Below, one piece after another: positions 31,609-41,342 of a stretch of DNA of 43,294 nt. Under the pieces are notes generated by a model, which was given only the letters and a program-made list of their open reading frames with translations, had not been told where the DNA came from and did not search any database. The first letter of the stretch is position 1, and each line of letters opens with the position of its first letter. The translations under genes and the position numbers were made by a program. Source of the DNA: Elusimicrobiales bacterium (GTDB taxonomy: Bacteria; Elusimicrobiota; Elusimicrobia; Elusimicrobiales; Elusimicrobiaceae); contig JBAZJT010000018.1 in NCBI GenBank assembly GCA_041651175.1, positions 1 to 43,294 of the forward strand, read 5' to 3'.

Positions 31609-32615
31609 AAATTCTGCTGGCCACCTGCCGCAACCCGCATTTTGCGACCATAACCGAGTATATTGAATGGGCGATAACCGGCAATTCCCATCAACTGGAT
31701 TTCTTTGACGACCGCGCTTTCCTCCTGCCCGGCAGATTGCGCGACGCGCTGCCGGCGCTTGCGTGCTGGGATATGGGGCGCATAAACAAAGCCCTGGAAA
31801 ACGCCGTTTTGCGCGGAAAGCCGGACCTGGTTCTGGTGGCGGGTGGCTACAGAATATCCGGGGCAACCGTCCGCCGGCTGCGCGCTGCCGGAATTAAAAC
31901 CGCGCTGTGGACCATAGACGCTTTTATGCCGCCGGAGTTGGCTGCCGCCGCGCCCGAATACGATTTCGTTTTTTGCGGCGGTACTGAGGCATTGGACTTG
32001 CTGCGCTCGCGCGGACTTCTTGCCGCGACATGGCTGCCGTTCGGTTTTGCGCGCGGTTTTCACAAACCGCAGCCACCTTCGGGCGAAAGCTGCGATGTCT
32101 GCTTTGTCGGCTCGCATTATCCCGCGCGGGAAAAGCTGCTTGAAGCCATAGCGAATATGCCGGTGAAGCTGCGAATTTCCGGCCCGGGCTGGAATAAACT
32201 CAGGCCCGGCTCGCCGCTGCGCGCCACCGCCCGGCAGGTTCCGCCGGAAGAATGGATGCACATATACGCCGGGGCGAAAATAGTTCTGTGTGCCGCACAT
32301 CAGCCGGCGGAATATGCCTGTCATCAGGCCAGCCCGCGCATATTTGAAGCTCTGGCCACCCGCTCTTTCCTGCTGACCGACGCGCAGCGCGACGTTCTGG
32401 CGCTGTTCCGCGAGGGCGAACATATGGCGGTTTTCAGAACTGCAGCCGAACTGCGGGAAAAGATAACTTATTATCTGTCGCATGATGCCCAACGGCTAAG
32501 TATCGCCCGGGCGGGGCATGAATTCTCGCTGTCCCGCCATTCATACCATGACCGGATTAACCTGCTGGCTGATATCGTCTCCGGAGTGAAAAAGCGGGGT
32601 GAGGCTTATTATTAA
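31605..32615 (+). CDS. CgeB-like glycosyltransferase-fold protein
   Basis: 336 aa with a GT-B-like layout. The N-terminal half has 'KPDLVLVAGGYRISG' and 'ALWTIDAF', the second half 'VCFVGSHYPAREKLLEAI', 'YAGAKIVLCAAH' and 'CHQASPRIFEALATRSFLLTD'. This last block, where the protein names a defaced 'EAL' in place of E-x7-E, is typical of the CgeB/Glyco_trans_1_2 family found in spore-coat and surface-glycan loci. It is probably a glycosyltransferase for the glycan of this operon. The start overlaps the O-antigen ligase stop (ATGA). Confidence 0.8.
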   Translation: MKILLATCRNPHFATITEYIEWAITGNSHQLDFFDDRAFLLPGRLRDALPALACWDMGRINKALENAVLRGKPDLVLVAGGYRISGATVRRLRAAGIKTALWTIDAFMPPELAAAAPEYDFVFCGGTEALDLLRSRGLLAATWLPFGFARGFHKPQPPSGESCDVCFVGSHYPAREKLLEAIANMPVKLRISGPGWNKLRPGSPLRATARQVPPEEWMHIYAGAKIVLCAAHQPAEYACHQASPRIFEALATRSFLLTDAQRDVLALFREGEHMAVFRTAAELREKITYYLSHDAQRLSIARAGHEFSLSRHSYHDRINLLADIVSGVKKRGEAYY

Positions 32616-33696
32616 AGTCGCGCATATAACCCAGGATATGGGAATGGGGGGGCAGGAAAAGGTGATTTATAACCTGTCTGTTGCCGCGGGGCCGGCGGTG
32701 CAGCCGCGGGTGTGGTGCCTCTGCGCCGGCGGCGTCATGGCGGGGGAGCTTGAGCGCGCCGGTGTCGGGGTGGAAATTCTGGGAATGGGCAGCAGGATTA
32801 CGGCTTCCTTTGTTGCCTCTCTGCGCAGGAAAATAATTTCCGAGGATATAGACGTTGTCCATGCCCACGGCATGACGGCCCGCTCCGCCGCCGGGGCCGC
32901 CGCGGCGCTGGCGGGAAGGCGCGTATCGATAGCGCATCATCACACCACGTTAAGCGGACTTTCGCCTAAACAGAAATTGCTGGACAGAATCCTTGCCGGG
33001 GCCACGGGCGCGGTAATCTGCTGTTCCGAGGCGGTGCGCCGCTCCGTTGAAGCGGAGGAAAGTTTTCTGTATCCGAAAACGGCCGTGATTTACAACGGCG
33101 CGCCTCCCGCCAAACCGGCGGACAGGGAACAGTCCCGCCGCGCCTTGGGCATACCGCCGGGGGCGGGAGCGGTTTGCTGCGTCGCCTCGTTCCATCCGCA
33201 CAAGGGGGTTGAATTTCTCATAAGGGCGGCGGCAAAGCTGGAAACGGAAGCATATATAATTCTGGCCGGAGGCGGCCCGCTTGAGGGCAGCCTGAAAAAA
33301 CTGGCGGGCAGCCTGGGTATTGCGCACCGCGTCATATTCGCCGGGGTTGCGGCGGATTTGTCGCCGGTGTTTTCGGCGGCGGACGCGGCGGTCTCGCCCT
33401 CTTCGGAGCGGGAGGGGCTTTCCCTGTCGCTGGTGGAGGCCATGTCCGCCGGGAAACCTTTGATAGGGACCCGGCTGGGCGGAACACCGGAAGTCGTTGC
33501 CGACGGGGAGAATGGGCTGCTTGTGCCGCCTGCGGACGCCCCGGCCCTCGCCCGCGCGATAGACCGCCTTATCTCCGGCGGCGCGCTGCGCGAAAAAATG
33601 GCCGCCCGCGGGCTTGAGATATACCGCCGCAAATTCACGCTGGAAAAAATGCGGGACGAAGTGGAAAAAGTTTATGGAAAGTTGTTGCTGCGGTAA
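32599..33696 (+). CDS. GT4-family glycosyltransferase
   Basis: 365 aa from a GTG at 32599 that overlaps the previous gene by 17 bases. The N-terminus 'IIKVAHITQDMGMGGQEKVI' has the acceptor-domain glycine loop and 'VVHAHGMTA' follows. The donor domain has 'VASFHPHKGVEFLIRAA', 'SPSSEREGLSLSLVEAMSAG' (E-x7-E) and 'KPLIGTRLGGTPEVVADGENG'. It is a retaining nucleotide-sugar glycosyltransferase by family. Sugar specificity is not readable. Confidence 0.9.
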   Translation: MRLIIKVAHITQDMGMGGQEKVIYNLSVAAGPAVQPRVWCLCAGGVMAGELERAGVGVEILGMGSRITASFVASLRRKIISEDIDVVHAHGMTARSAAGAAAALAGRRVSIAHHHTTLSGLSPKQKLLDRILAGATGAVICCSEAVRRSVEAEESFLYPKTAVIYNGAPPAKPADREQSRRALGIPPGAGAVCCVASFHPHKGVEFLIRAAAKLETEAYIILAGGGPLEGSLKKLAGSLGIAHRVIFAGVAADLSPVFSAADAAVSPSSEREGLSLSLVEAMSAGKPLIGTRLGGTPEVVADGENGLLVPPADAPALARAIDRLISGGALREKMAARGLEIYRRKFTLEKMRDEVEKVYGKLLLR

Positions 33697-35902
33697 GCCG
33701 CGCCACGTGCTGTTTATCTCCGGCTTTTCGCGCATCGCGGGAGGCGGGCAGCGCAGCCTTCTGCTGTTGCTAAAGCACCTGGACCGCGCTGCCTTCGCGC
33801 CGTCTGTACTGGTCGCGGAGGACTGCGAGGTTGCGGTTCTGGCCCGCTCTCTGGGCGTGCCTGTCATCGTGCGCGAATATCCCATGCTGCGCCCGTGGCA
33901 GCTGGGGGGGCTTGCGGCGTTCTGCGCCTTCCTGCGCAAAACCGCAAGGGAGCGCGGCTTTGAGATAATTCACACCGACACGCCCGATATCGCGCTAATG
34001 TCCGCGCTGGCTTTTGCCGACGGGCTGGCGGAGACGGTGTTTCACGCCCGCGTGTCGGAGCGCAGCCGGCACGACCTGCTTATAGAGCTTTTTTCATCCG
34101 CCGTGATAGCGGTGTCTCGCGCCGTGTCCAGGCGGTTTTTCCTGGCGGATAATCTTTTCGTGATTTATAATGGCGCGGACTGCGCGCAATACCAGCCGCG
34201 CGGCGGCGCCTCCGCCAAAGCCGCGCTTGGAATCGCGCCGGACGCGCTGACCATAGGCTATGCCGGACAGCTTGAGCAAAGCAAAGGGCTGGACTGCCTG
34301 CTGGAAGCATTTGCCGCCTTGAAGCCGCGCCTTGGCAATGCCAAACTCGTGCTGGCCGGGCGCGGCGCAATGCAGGCGGAGCTTCCGTGCAGGATTTCCC
34401 GGCTTGGCATAGCCGGAGATGTCGTGATGACCGGGTTTGCGGCGGACACGGCAGCTTTGTATCCGGCTTTTGACATTGCCGCGCTGCCCTCGCGCGCGCC
34501 GGAGGGGTTTTCGCGCATGATAATAGAGGCTATGGCATGCGGAGTTCCCGTCATCGCCTCCGATAGCGGCGGCAACCCGGAGGCGGTGCGCGGCGGCGAA
34601 ACCGGTTTTCTTTTCCCCGCCGGAGACGCGTCCGCGCTCGCGGAAAAAATCATGCTCCTGGCGGAAAATCCGTCCCTGCGCGCAAAAATGGCCGCTGCCG
34701 CGCTGGCGGCGGCGCGCGGCGGTTTCACGGCGGAGAAAACGGCGCGGGCCGTTGAGAACGCATACCGTATGCTGCCGCGCAGACGACGTTTTATCCGCTT
34801 TGCGCTGCTGACGCTGCGGCGGCTGCTGCTGGCTCCGTTTCACGGGCTGCGAGATCAATTACCCGAGGAGCAGTCAGCCTCCGGCCCGAAATCCCGGCGC
34901 CCGGACGCCGCGCCGGACGGCGGACGCGCAACCCCGGAAAAAATATTGCTCATACGGACCGACAGGATAGGGGACATGGTCCTGTCTACGCCGTTTTTCT
35001 CCGCGATGCGGAAGAAATATCCGGCAGCGGAGATAACTTTGCTTGCCCGGCCTTTTGCGAAAGAATTGCTGCGCGCAAGCCCTGAGATAGACCGTTTCAT
35101 TGAATGGCGCGGCTGGCGCGCCGGCGATATATTCCGCTTGCGCGCCTGCGGCTTTGACATGGCCATAGACATGCTTGCCGACCGGGACTGCGGCACCGCC
35201 GCCCTGGCGGCGCTGTCCGGCTCGCGCGTTGCCGCCGGGTTTGATATGGAGGGGAGGGGACTGTTCCTGAACCTGCGCGCGCCACGCCCGCTGGGGCTGC
35301 ATTTTACCGGCGAACTGCAAATACTGGCCGAAACCGCGGGGGCGGACGCCCCGCATGGCCTGCCTTTTCTGATACCGCAGGCTCATGCGCTGGATAAAAT
35401 GCGCGGGCGGCTGGCGCAATCCGGCATCTCAGGCGGGGACAAGATTTTGCTCGTTCACCCGGGGGCGCATAGCCCCCTCCAGCGCTGGCCGGCGCGGCGT
35501 TTCGCGGAGGCCGCCGCGCTTTGCGCGGACGCGACAGGCTGCAAAATCGCCGTTGCCGCGCAGCTGCCGCATGAACTGGATGAAATCCGGGCCGTCCTGG
35601 GCGACGGCGCAGTGTGCTTCCATTCGCTCGGCCTGGACGATTTCACGGCGCTGGCTTTCCTGTCGGGCGCGTTTTTCGGCAACAGTTCCGGCCCTTTCCA
35701 TATAGCCTGCGCGGCGGGCGCGAAATCGCTTTGCATAATGCCTCCGCAGGACGGAATCCGGTGGAAGCCTCTGCCGCCGGACTGCGCCATGCTGGAATCC
35801 CCGGACGGGTTAATAGCTTCAATCACGGCGGAGCAGGCGGTTCCCGTTTTGAGCGGCCTGGTCAGGCGCGCTTCCGCTGTTGACGCGAGGAGAGGCTCAT
35901 AA
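33674..35902 (+). CDS. Two-domain glycosyltransferase: GT4 fused to GT9 (heptosyltransferase-like)
   Basis: 742 aa from the ATG at 33674, overlapping the previous gene by 23 bases. The first half (about 1-380) is a complete GT4: 'VLFISGFSRIAGGGQRSLL', 'IIHTDTPD', 'YAGQLEQSKGLDCLLEAF', 'EGFSRMIIEAMACGVPVIAS'. A basic linker of about 50 residues follows. The second half (about 415-742) is a GT9: 'KILLIRTDRIGDMVLSTPFF', 'LLVHPGAHSPLQRWPARRF', 'FFGNSSGPFHIACAAGAKS'. GT4 enzymes are retaining and GT9 enzymes inverting, so one protein could add two different sugars in turn. I saw no frameshift at the join. Confidence 0.88.
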   Translation: MESCCCGKPRHVLFISGFSRIAGGGQRSLLLLLKHLDRAAFAPSVLVAEDCEVAVLARSLGVPVIVREYPMLRPWQLGGLAAFCAFLRKTARERGFEIIHTDTPDIALMSALAFADGLAETVFHARVSERSRHDLLIELFSSAVIAVSRAVSRRFFLADNLFVIYNGADCAQYQPRGGASAKAALGIAPDALTIGYAGQLEQSKGLDCLLEAFAALKPRLGNAKLVLAGRGAMQAELPCRISRLGIAGDVVMTGFAADTAALYPAFDIAALPSRAPEGFSRMIIEAMACGVPVIASDSGGNPEAVRGGETGFLFPAGDASALAEKIMLLAENPSLRAKMAAAALAAARGGFTAEKTARAVENAYRMLPRRRRFIRFALLTLRRLLLAPFHGLRDQLPEEQSASGPKSRRPDAAPDGGRATPEKILLIRTDRIGDMVLSTPFFSAMRKKYPAAEITLLARPFAKELLRASPEIDRFIEWRGWRAGDIFRLRACGFDMAIDMLADRDCGTAALAALSGSRVAAGFDMEGRGLFLNLRAPRPLGLHFTGELQILAETAGADAPHGLPFLIPQAHALDKMRGRLAQSGISGGDKILLVHPGAHSPLQRWPARRFAEAAALCADATGCKIAVAAQLPHELDEIRAVLGDGAVCFHSLGLDDFTALAFLSGAFFGNSSGPFHIACAAGAKSLCIMPPQDGIRWKPLPPDCAMLESPDGLIASITAEQAVPVLSGLVRRASAVDARRGS

Positions 35903-37788
35903 TGTGCGGAATTTGCGGTTTTTCCGGTTTCAGGGACGATGGTCTTGCCCGCGAAATGGCCAGCGCGATGATTCACCGCGGGCCGGATTCCGACGGTTTT
36001 TTGTTCTCTGACGATGTTACCCTGGCCATGCGCCGCCTTCGGGTGATAGACCTGCGCTCCGGCAATCAGCCCGTTTATAACGAGAACCGGCGCGTCTGCG
36101 TCGTCTTCAACGGGGAGATATACAATCACCGCGCCCTGCGCCGCGAGCTGGAGAAATGCGGGCACCGTTTTTCCACGGAAAGCGACACGGAGGTCATAGT
36201 CCACGCCTACGAGGAATTCGGCCCGCTCTGCGTCAGGAAGCTGGAGGGGATGTTCGCTTTCGCGCTCTGGGATGCGGACGCGCGCTCCCTGCTGCTGGCG
36301 CGCGACCCGCTGGGCATAAAGCCTCTTTATTATTATCTGGGCGGCGGGAAACTGGTTTTTGCCTCCGAATTAAAGGCGCTTCTGAAATGGCGCGGCCTGC
36401 CGCGCGCTATGGACCATGAGGCCGTGGACGCATATCTCAATTACCTTTACATCCCGGAGCCGCGCAGCATTTTCAAGGATGTCCGCAAGCTGGAAGCCGG
36501 GCGGATAATGCTATTCAGCGGCGGCAAGGCGGAGACCCGGGTTTACTGGCGTCCGCCGGAGCCGGGATCGCTGAATCTGTCCGGGGAGGACGCTCTGCGC
36601 TACGCGGAGCAGCTGCTGGAGCAGACCGTCAAAAGCCATCTGTCCAGCGATGTGCCGCTGGGCGTTTTTCTCAGCGGCGGGCTGGATTCGGGGGCGGTAA
36701 CCGCCTTTGCCGCAAAGCATTCACCCGGGCGGCTGAAGACCTTTTCCATCGGCTACAAAAACCCGAGCGAGAAATCCTATGACGAACTGGACATGGCCCG
36801 GCTTGTTGCAAAGCGCTACGGCACGGAGCATAGCGAGATAACGGTCAGCCCGGACATAACGGAACTGATTCCCCGCCTCGCCTGGCATTTTGACGAGCCG
36901 CACGCCGACTCCGGCGCGCTTGTTAATTATCTGATTGCCGCCGAGGCGCGAAAGCATGTAACCGTCGCGCTGTCCGGCGCCGGCGGCGACGAGTTGTTTT
37001 GCGGATATCCCCGCTATCTGGGCATGAAACTTTATCCGGTTTATAACCGCCTGCCCGCTTCCATGCGGCGCGCCGCCGCCGCGCTGGCGGACAAACTCCC
37101 GGAAAGCGGCAAAAGCCGCGACCTTGCCAACTGGGCCAAACGTTTCACTCGCGGGGCGGAACAGGGGCCGTTTGAATGCTATAATTCGTGGATTTCGTTC
37201 CGGGGCGGGCATGGCGGGCTGTATTCGCCGGATTTCCGTGCCGCGCTTGAAAACGCGGACCCGTCCGCGGCGCACCGCGCCGCATTTGGCGCGGCCTCCG
37301 GAAGCCTGGCTATGCGCGCGGTCCAGCTGGACATGCAAACCTATCTGCCCGGCGACCTGCTTATGATGTCCGACAGGATGAGCATGGCCTCCTCTCTGGA
37401 GTTGCGCGTGCCTTTCTGCGATGCGAAGCTGGCGGAATTTGTCTGCGCGCTGCCGCAGAGCCGGCGCTTTGGCGGTTTTGCGTTAAAGCCGCTGCTGCGT
37501 AAAATTCTGGCGCCGCATTTGCCGGCAAAAGTGCTGTCGGGGCGCAAAAAGGGGTTCATGGTTCCGCTGCCGCTGTGGCTGCGCGGCGGTATGGGGGAGC
37601 TTGAGAAACGATACCTGTCGCCGGAAACGATAAAGAAGCGGGGCCTGTTCAACCCCGCCGCGGTGAAAGCTATAATCAGGGAGCACAAAAGCGGCGCCCG
37701 CGGCAATGCGGATTTAATATGGTCGCTTGTGATGCTGGAGGCATGGCAGCAGGCTTATGAAGACTCCGCCGGAACCGGGCCGCGTTGA
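35902..37788 (+). CDS. asnB: Asparagine synthetase (glutamine-hydrolysing), AsnB type
   Basis: 628 aa. The protein starts 'MCGICGF', whose Cys2 becomes the N-terminal nucleophile of the glutaminase domain. 'MIHRGPDSDG', 'VVFNGEIYNH' and 'TESDTEVIVHAYE' complete the glutaminase site. The synthetase domain has the ATP loop 'FLSGGLDSGAV' and 'ALSGAGGDELFCGYPRY'. Copies inside surface-glycan operons are common and probably amidate sugar carboxylates (uronic acids) or another acid rather than supply asparagine; that role is inferred. The start overlaps the fused glycosyltransferase stop as TAATG and the end overlaps the next gene by 32 bases. Confidence 0.93.
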   Translation: MCGICGFSGFRDDGLAREMASAMIHRGPDSDGFLFSDDVTLAMRRLRVIDLRSGNQPVYNENRRVCVVFNGEIYNHRALRRELEKCGHRFSTESDTEVIVHAYEEFGPLCVRKLEGMFAFALWDADARSLLLARDPLGIKPLYYYLGGGKLVFASELKALLKWRGLPRAMDHEAVDAYLNYLYIPEPRSIFKDVRKLEAGRIMLFSGGKAETRVYWRPPEPGSLNLSGEDALRYAEQLLEQTVKSHLSSDVPLGVFLSGGLDSGAVTAFAAKHSPGRLKTFSIGYKNPSEKSYDELDMARLVAKRYGTEHSEITVSPDITELIPRLAWHFDEPHADSGALVNYLIAAEARKHVTVALSGAGGDELFCGYPRYLGMKLYPVYNRLPASMRRAAAALADKLPESGKSRDLANWAKRFTRGAEQGPFECYNSWISFRGGHGGLYSPDFRAALENADPSAAHRAAFGAASGSLAMRAVQLDMQTYLPGDLLMMSDRMSMASSLELRVPFCDAKLAEFVCALPQSRRFGGFALKPLLRKILAPHLPAKVLSGRKKGFMVPLPLWLRGGMGELEKRYLSPETIKKRGLFNPAAVKAIIREHKSGARGNADLIWSLVMLEAWQQAYEDSAGTGPR

Positions 37789-38809
37789 GCGGCTGCTGGT
37801 TATTCTGTCCGCCGGAATAGGCGATTTCATAATCGCGGTTCCGGCTCTGAAGGCTTTGCGGCGGCTCTATCCCCGCGCGCGGATGACGCTGGCCATTTCC
37901 TCCAGGACGCTGGAATACGCGCGCGGCTTCGGCGCGGAAGAGACCGTTGCGATGGACAATTCCGGGCTGCTGCCGCCTTCGCGCTGGGCCGCCTGCTTCA
38001 ATGCCGCGCTGGGACTGCGGCGCGGGCGTTTCGATCTGGCGGTGAATTTATACCAGATAAGCTCCGCCGCGGGAATGCTTAAAATGGCGGCATTGTTCCT
38101 GGCGGTTGCGCCCTCCGCCAGCGCGGGGCGCGACACCGACGGGCGCGGTTTTTTTTACGGCATAAAACTGCCCGACTCTTCCGCCGACGGTGTCTGCCAG
38201 GGCGAGCATTACGCGCGGCTGGTCGCGCGCCTGGGCGGGCGGGCCGAGCCGCGCGAGAAGGCCGATCTCTGGATAAGCGCGCCGGCGCGGCGCGCGGCGG
38301 ACGATTTCCTGGCGCGGAATGGGCTTGCGCCGGGACGGTTCATTGGCATCAATCCCGGCGGAGCCCAGCTGTCCCACCGCTGGACGGCGGACGGCTTTGC
38401 CGCCGTGGCGCAAATGCTTAAACTGCGCGCCGGAATGCCTGCGCTTATAACCGGCGGCCCGGGGGAGGAGACTCTCGCGGCGGAGATAGCGGCAAAGATA
38501 CCCGGCGGGGCCGCTGTGTCCGCAGGGAAATTCGGTTTTGACGGAACACTGGCTCTGGTCAAATCCATGCGGCTGCTGGTAACCACGCATTCCAGCCTCA
38601 TGCACGCGGCCAATGCGTTTGAAACGCCTTTTGTCGCGCTGGCGGGGATAAGCGACATCCGCCGCGACGGGCCGTATGCGCCGGCTGCGGGGCGTTTTGA
38701 ATTCATACAGCATGCGGGTTTCCCCTGCGGGGATGAAAACCGCCCAAGCCCCGCCATGCTGGCCATAAGGCCGGAGGAAGTGTTCGCCGCGGCGGAGCGG
38801 CTGTTATGA
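37757..38809 (+). CDS. GT9-family (heptosyltransferase-like) glycosyltransferase
   Basis: 350 aa. The N-terminus 'RLLVILSAGIGDFIIAVPAL' is the GT9 opening, with 'FDLAVNLYQ' midway. The donor domain has 'FIGINPGGAQLSHRWTADGF', 'ALVKSMRLLVTTHSSLMHAANAF'. These match ADP-heptose:LPS heptosyltransferases in fold, but surface-glycan members may use other donors. It overlaps the asparagine synthetase end by 32 bases and the next GT4 gene by four, within one operon. Confidence 0.88.
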   Translation: MKTPPEPGRVERLLVILSAGIGDFIIAVPALKALRRLYPRARMTLAISSRTLEYARGFGAEETVAMDNSGLLPPSRWAACFNAALGLRRGRFDLAVNLYQISSAAGMLKMAALFLAVAPSASAGRDTDGRGFFYGIKLPDSSADGVCQGEHYARLVARLGGRAEPREKADLWISAPARRAADDFLARNGLAPGRFIGINPGGAQLSHRWTADGFAAVAQMLKLRAGMPALITGGPGEETLAAEIAAKIPGGAAVSAGKFGFDGTLALVKSMRLLVTTHSSLMHAANAFETPFVALAGISDIRRDGPYAPAAGRFEFIQHAGFPCGDENRPSPAMLAIRPEEVFAAAERLL

Positions 38810-39972
38810 AAGTTGCGCATATAATAACGCGGCTGGAGGCGGGCGGATCCACCGCCAATGTGCTGGCGTCGGCGCGGACGGGGGAGACCGTGCTTATATG
38901 CGGCAGAACGGAGGCGGGCGCGCTCAGGACCGCTGTTCCGGCGGGTACGGCGGTTTGGGAAATTCCCATGATGCGGCGCAGCGTGAATCCCGCGCTAGAT
39001 TTTCTCGCTTTTTTGAAAATCGCCCTGCTGCTGCGCCGTGTCAGGCCGGACATAGTGCATACACACACCTCCAAGGCCGGCATTCTTGGCCGCTGGGCCG
39101 CGTTTGCGAGTAATATGACGCTGCCGCGCTCGTGCCGTGCCGCCGTGGTTCACACTCCGCACGGCCATGTGCTCTACGGCTATTTCGGCGGGCTGAAAAC
39201 CTTCATATATGCCGTTGCCGAGAAAATCGCCGCGCCGGTTACCGATGCATTAATTGCACTCTCCTCCGGCGAACTGGAGGAAAGCCTGTCCGCCGGAATA
39301 GGGAGCAGGGAGCAATGGGTGGTAATACCCAGCGGCGTGGACTTCCCGCCGCCGGAGCGGGAGGCCGCAATCCTGCGGGCGGGGCGCAAAATCCGCGCGG
39401 AGCACGGGATTGCGGAGAACGATATTATCGCAGGCACGGTCGCCCGGCTGGAGCCGGTCAAAGGCGTGCGCTATTTCCTTGAAGCGGCAAAACTCGTGCG
39501 CGCAAGCGCGCGTTTTATGATAGTCGGCGGCGGTTCGGAGCGGGAATTTCTGGAAAGGCGCTGCGCGGAACTGGGGCTTGCGGAAAAAATAATATTCGCC
39601 GGGCACAGGGATAACCCGCTGGACTGGATGGCAGCCATGGATATTTATATCCAGCCTTCGCTTAACGAGGGGCTGGGACGCACTGTGATAGAGGCGCAGT
39701 TTTTGCGAAAACCCGTTGCGGGGAGTAATGTGTGCGGGATAAAGGATATAGTGAAAGAAGGCGTCTCCGGCTTTCTGGTCCCGCCGGCGGACCCGTCTGC
39801 GCTGGCCGGCGCGGTTGATAAGCTGGCCGCGGACGCCGGGCTTCGCCGCGCATTCGGCGAGGCGGGCCGCGCGGCGGTAATCCGCCCGGACGAAAACGGG
39901 CTGCCTTATTTCAGCGGTCAGGCCATGGCGCGCAATCTGGACAGGCTTTACGGAAAGTTATGCGGAAGATAA
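38806..39972 (+). CDS. GT4-family glycosyltransferase
   Basis: 388 aa. 'MKVAHIITRLEAGGSTANVL' opens the acceptor domain, with 'DIVHTHTSKAGILGRWAA' and 'VVHTPHGHVLYGYF', a text typical of the group that includes first-sugar and second-sugar transferases of exopolysaccharides (WcaL/PssF-like). The donor domain has 'VARLEPVKGVRYFLEAAKL', 'YIQPSLNEGLGRTVIEAQFL' and 'KPVAGSNVCGIKDIV'. The ATG overlaps the GT9 stop (ATGA). Confidence 0.9.
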   Translation: MKVAHIITRLEAGGSTANVLASARTGETVLICGRTEAGALRTAVPAGTAVWEIPMMRRSVNPALDFLAFLKIALLLRRVRPDIVHTHTSKAGILGRWAAFASNMTLPRSCRAAVVHTPHGHVLYGYFGGLKTFIYAVAEKIAAPVTDALIALSSGELEESLSAGIGSREQWVVIPSGVDFPPPEREAAILRAGRKIRAEHGIAENDIIAGTVARLEPVKGVRYFLEAAKLVRASARFMIVGGGSEREFLERRCAELGLAEKIIFAGHRDNPLDWMAAMDIYIQPSLNEGLGRTVIEAQFLRKPVAGSNVCGIKDIVKEGVSGFLVPPADPSALAGAVDKLAADAGLRRAFGEAGRAAVIRPDENGLPYFSGQAMARNLDRLYGKLCGR

Positions 39973-41342
39973 TTGCATTGCTGCTTCTTGTCTGCTGCCC
40001 CTGCGGGGCCGCGGAACTTAAAACTGTTGCGCACGTGCATACCCAATTCAGCGCGGACGGCGATGCGCAGCCGCTTGGCAAAACGCTGGAGCTTGCCTCT
40101 GCGGCGGGGATAGACGCGGTGGTGCTGGCTGACGACGCCGCCGCATGCATGGAATACGGCCTGCCGCCGCTGCGCCGGCTGCTGAAGGCCTCCGTTTCAA
40201 GAAAATCCGTGACGGGCGGCGGCCCGTCCGCGTTTCTGGAAGAAATCGCGGCGCAGCGCGCGAAATTTCCCGATATAATCATCATTCCGGGCGTGGAGGC
40301 CGCCGCTTATTACCGCTGGTCCGGCAATATAATTCAAGGCCTTACGGTGAATGACTGGCACCGGCATATGGCGGTGGCCGGCATGGAAAAGGCGGAGCTC
40401 TACCGCCGCCTGCCGGTGTCCGGCAACCCGGGCGGCTTTCCCTTCCGCGTCTGGACGTTGTTGCCGCTGCTGATGGTTTTACCCGCATGGCTGCTGTGGC
40501 GGCGCGGCGCGCGAAAGGCGGCCGTTGCTATTGCGCTGGCCTGTGCTGTTTTGCTTGCGCAACTATGGCCATTCCGCCCATATCCGTATGACATTTACGC
40601 CGGGCGCACGCCGGATGCTCCTTATGCCGCCCTGGCTGAATATGCGGACAGAAACGGGTTTCTGTGCTTCTGGCATCACCCCGAAGCGCCCAACTGGCGG
40701 ACGCCGGCGCGCATAGCGCCGCGCGTCAGCGCGCAGACCGGGCTTTATACGGACTGCCTTGAAATAGCGCCCTATACGCTGGGTTTCGGCGCATTCATGG
40801 AAGGCAATAAATACATGACTGTTGCCGGCGGGCCGTGGGACAGGGCGCTGTTGGCTTTTGTAGAGGGCCGCCGCCCCAGGCCGGCCTGGGCTTTCGCCGA
40901 GCTTGATTATCACCGGCAGGGCAAGGACGGCACCTGCATAGACACCAATTACATGATGGTCCGGGCGGAAAACCGTTCCCCCGCTGCGACGCTGGCTGCG
41001 CTTAAGGAAGGCAAATTCTACCCGGTGCAGCCGGACGGCGGCGAGGCGCTGCGGCTGGACAATTGGCAGGCCTCCTGCGGCGGGCGGACCGCGCAGTCCG
41101 GGCAGAAGCTGAACTGCGGCGGGCGGCATGAAATAGCGTTCGCGCTTTCCGGTAATGCGCCACGGGCGCATATAAGGCTCATTCGGAACGGCACGGTCGT
41201 TTTTGAGACAGAAGCCGCAATTCCGTATTCCCATGAGTTTCACGGCGCGGCTGAAAAAAGCAGCTATTACCGGCTTGCGGCCTCGCACCGCGCCAACGGG
41301 GCGCTGCTGTCCAATCCCATTTTTATTGAGGGCCAACAGTGA
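39960..41342 (+). CDS. PHP-domain protein with signal peptide and internal membrane segments
   Basis: 460 aa. A signal peptide (about 1-17) is followed by 'KTVAHVHTQFSADGDAQ', a PHP metal-binding H-x-H start. 'DAVVLADDAA' (usually 'vaiTDH' in the family), 'IIPGVEAAAYY' and 'GFLCFWHHPEAP' are later PHP elements. Two membrane segments lie near residues 165-202, splitting the domain. The C-terminal part is beta-rich. PHP enzymes hydrolyse phosphoesters, so a periplasmic phosphatase or phosphodiesterase acting on the glycan or its carrier is plausible. The TDH motif is degenerate, so activity is uncertain. It overlaps the GT4 gene by 13 bases and the next gene by four. Confidence 0.75.
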   Translation: MRKIIALLLLVCCPCGAAELKTVAHVHTQFSADGDAQPLGKTLELASAAGIDAVVLADDAAACMEYGLPPLRRLLKASVSRKSVTGGGPSAFLEEIAAQRAKFPDIIIIPGVEAAAYYRWSGNIIQGLTVNDWHRHMAVAGMEKAELYRRLPVSGNPGGFPFRVWTLLPLLMVLPAWLLWRRGARKAAVAIALACAVLLAQLWPFRPYPYDIYAGRTPDAPYAALAEYADRNGFLCFWHHPEAPNWRTPARIAPRVSAQTGLYTDCLEIAPYTLGFGAFMEGNKYMTVAGGPWDRALLAFVEGRRPRPAWAFAELDYHRQGKDGTCIDTNYMMVRAENRSPAATLAALKEGKFYPVQPDGGEALRLDNWQASCGGRTAQSGQKLNCGGRHEIAFALSGNAPRAHIRLIRNGTVVFETEAAIPYSHEFHGAAEKSSYYRLAASHRANGALLSNPIFIEGQQ

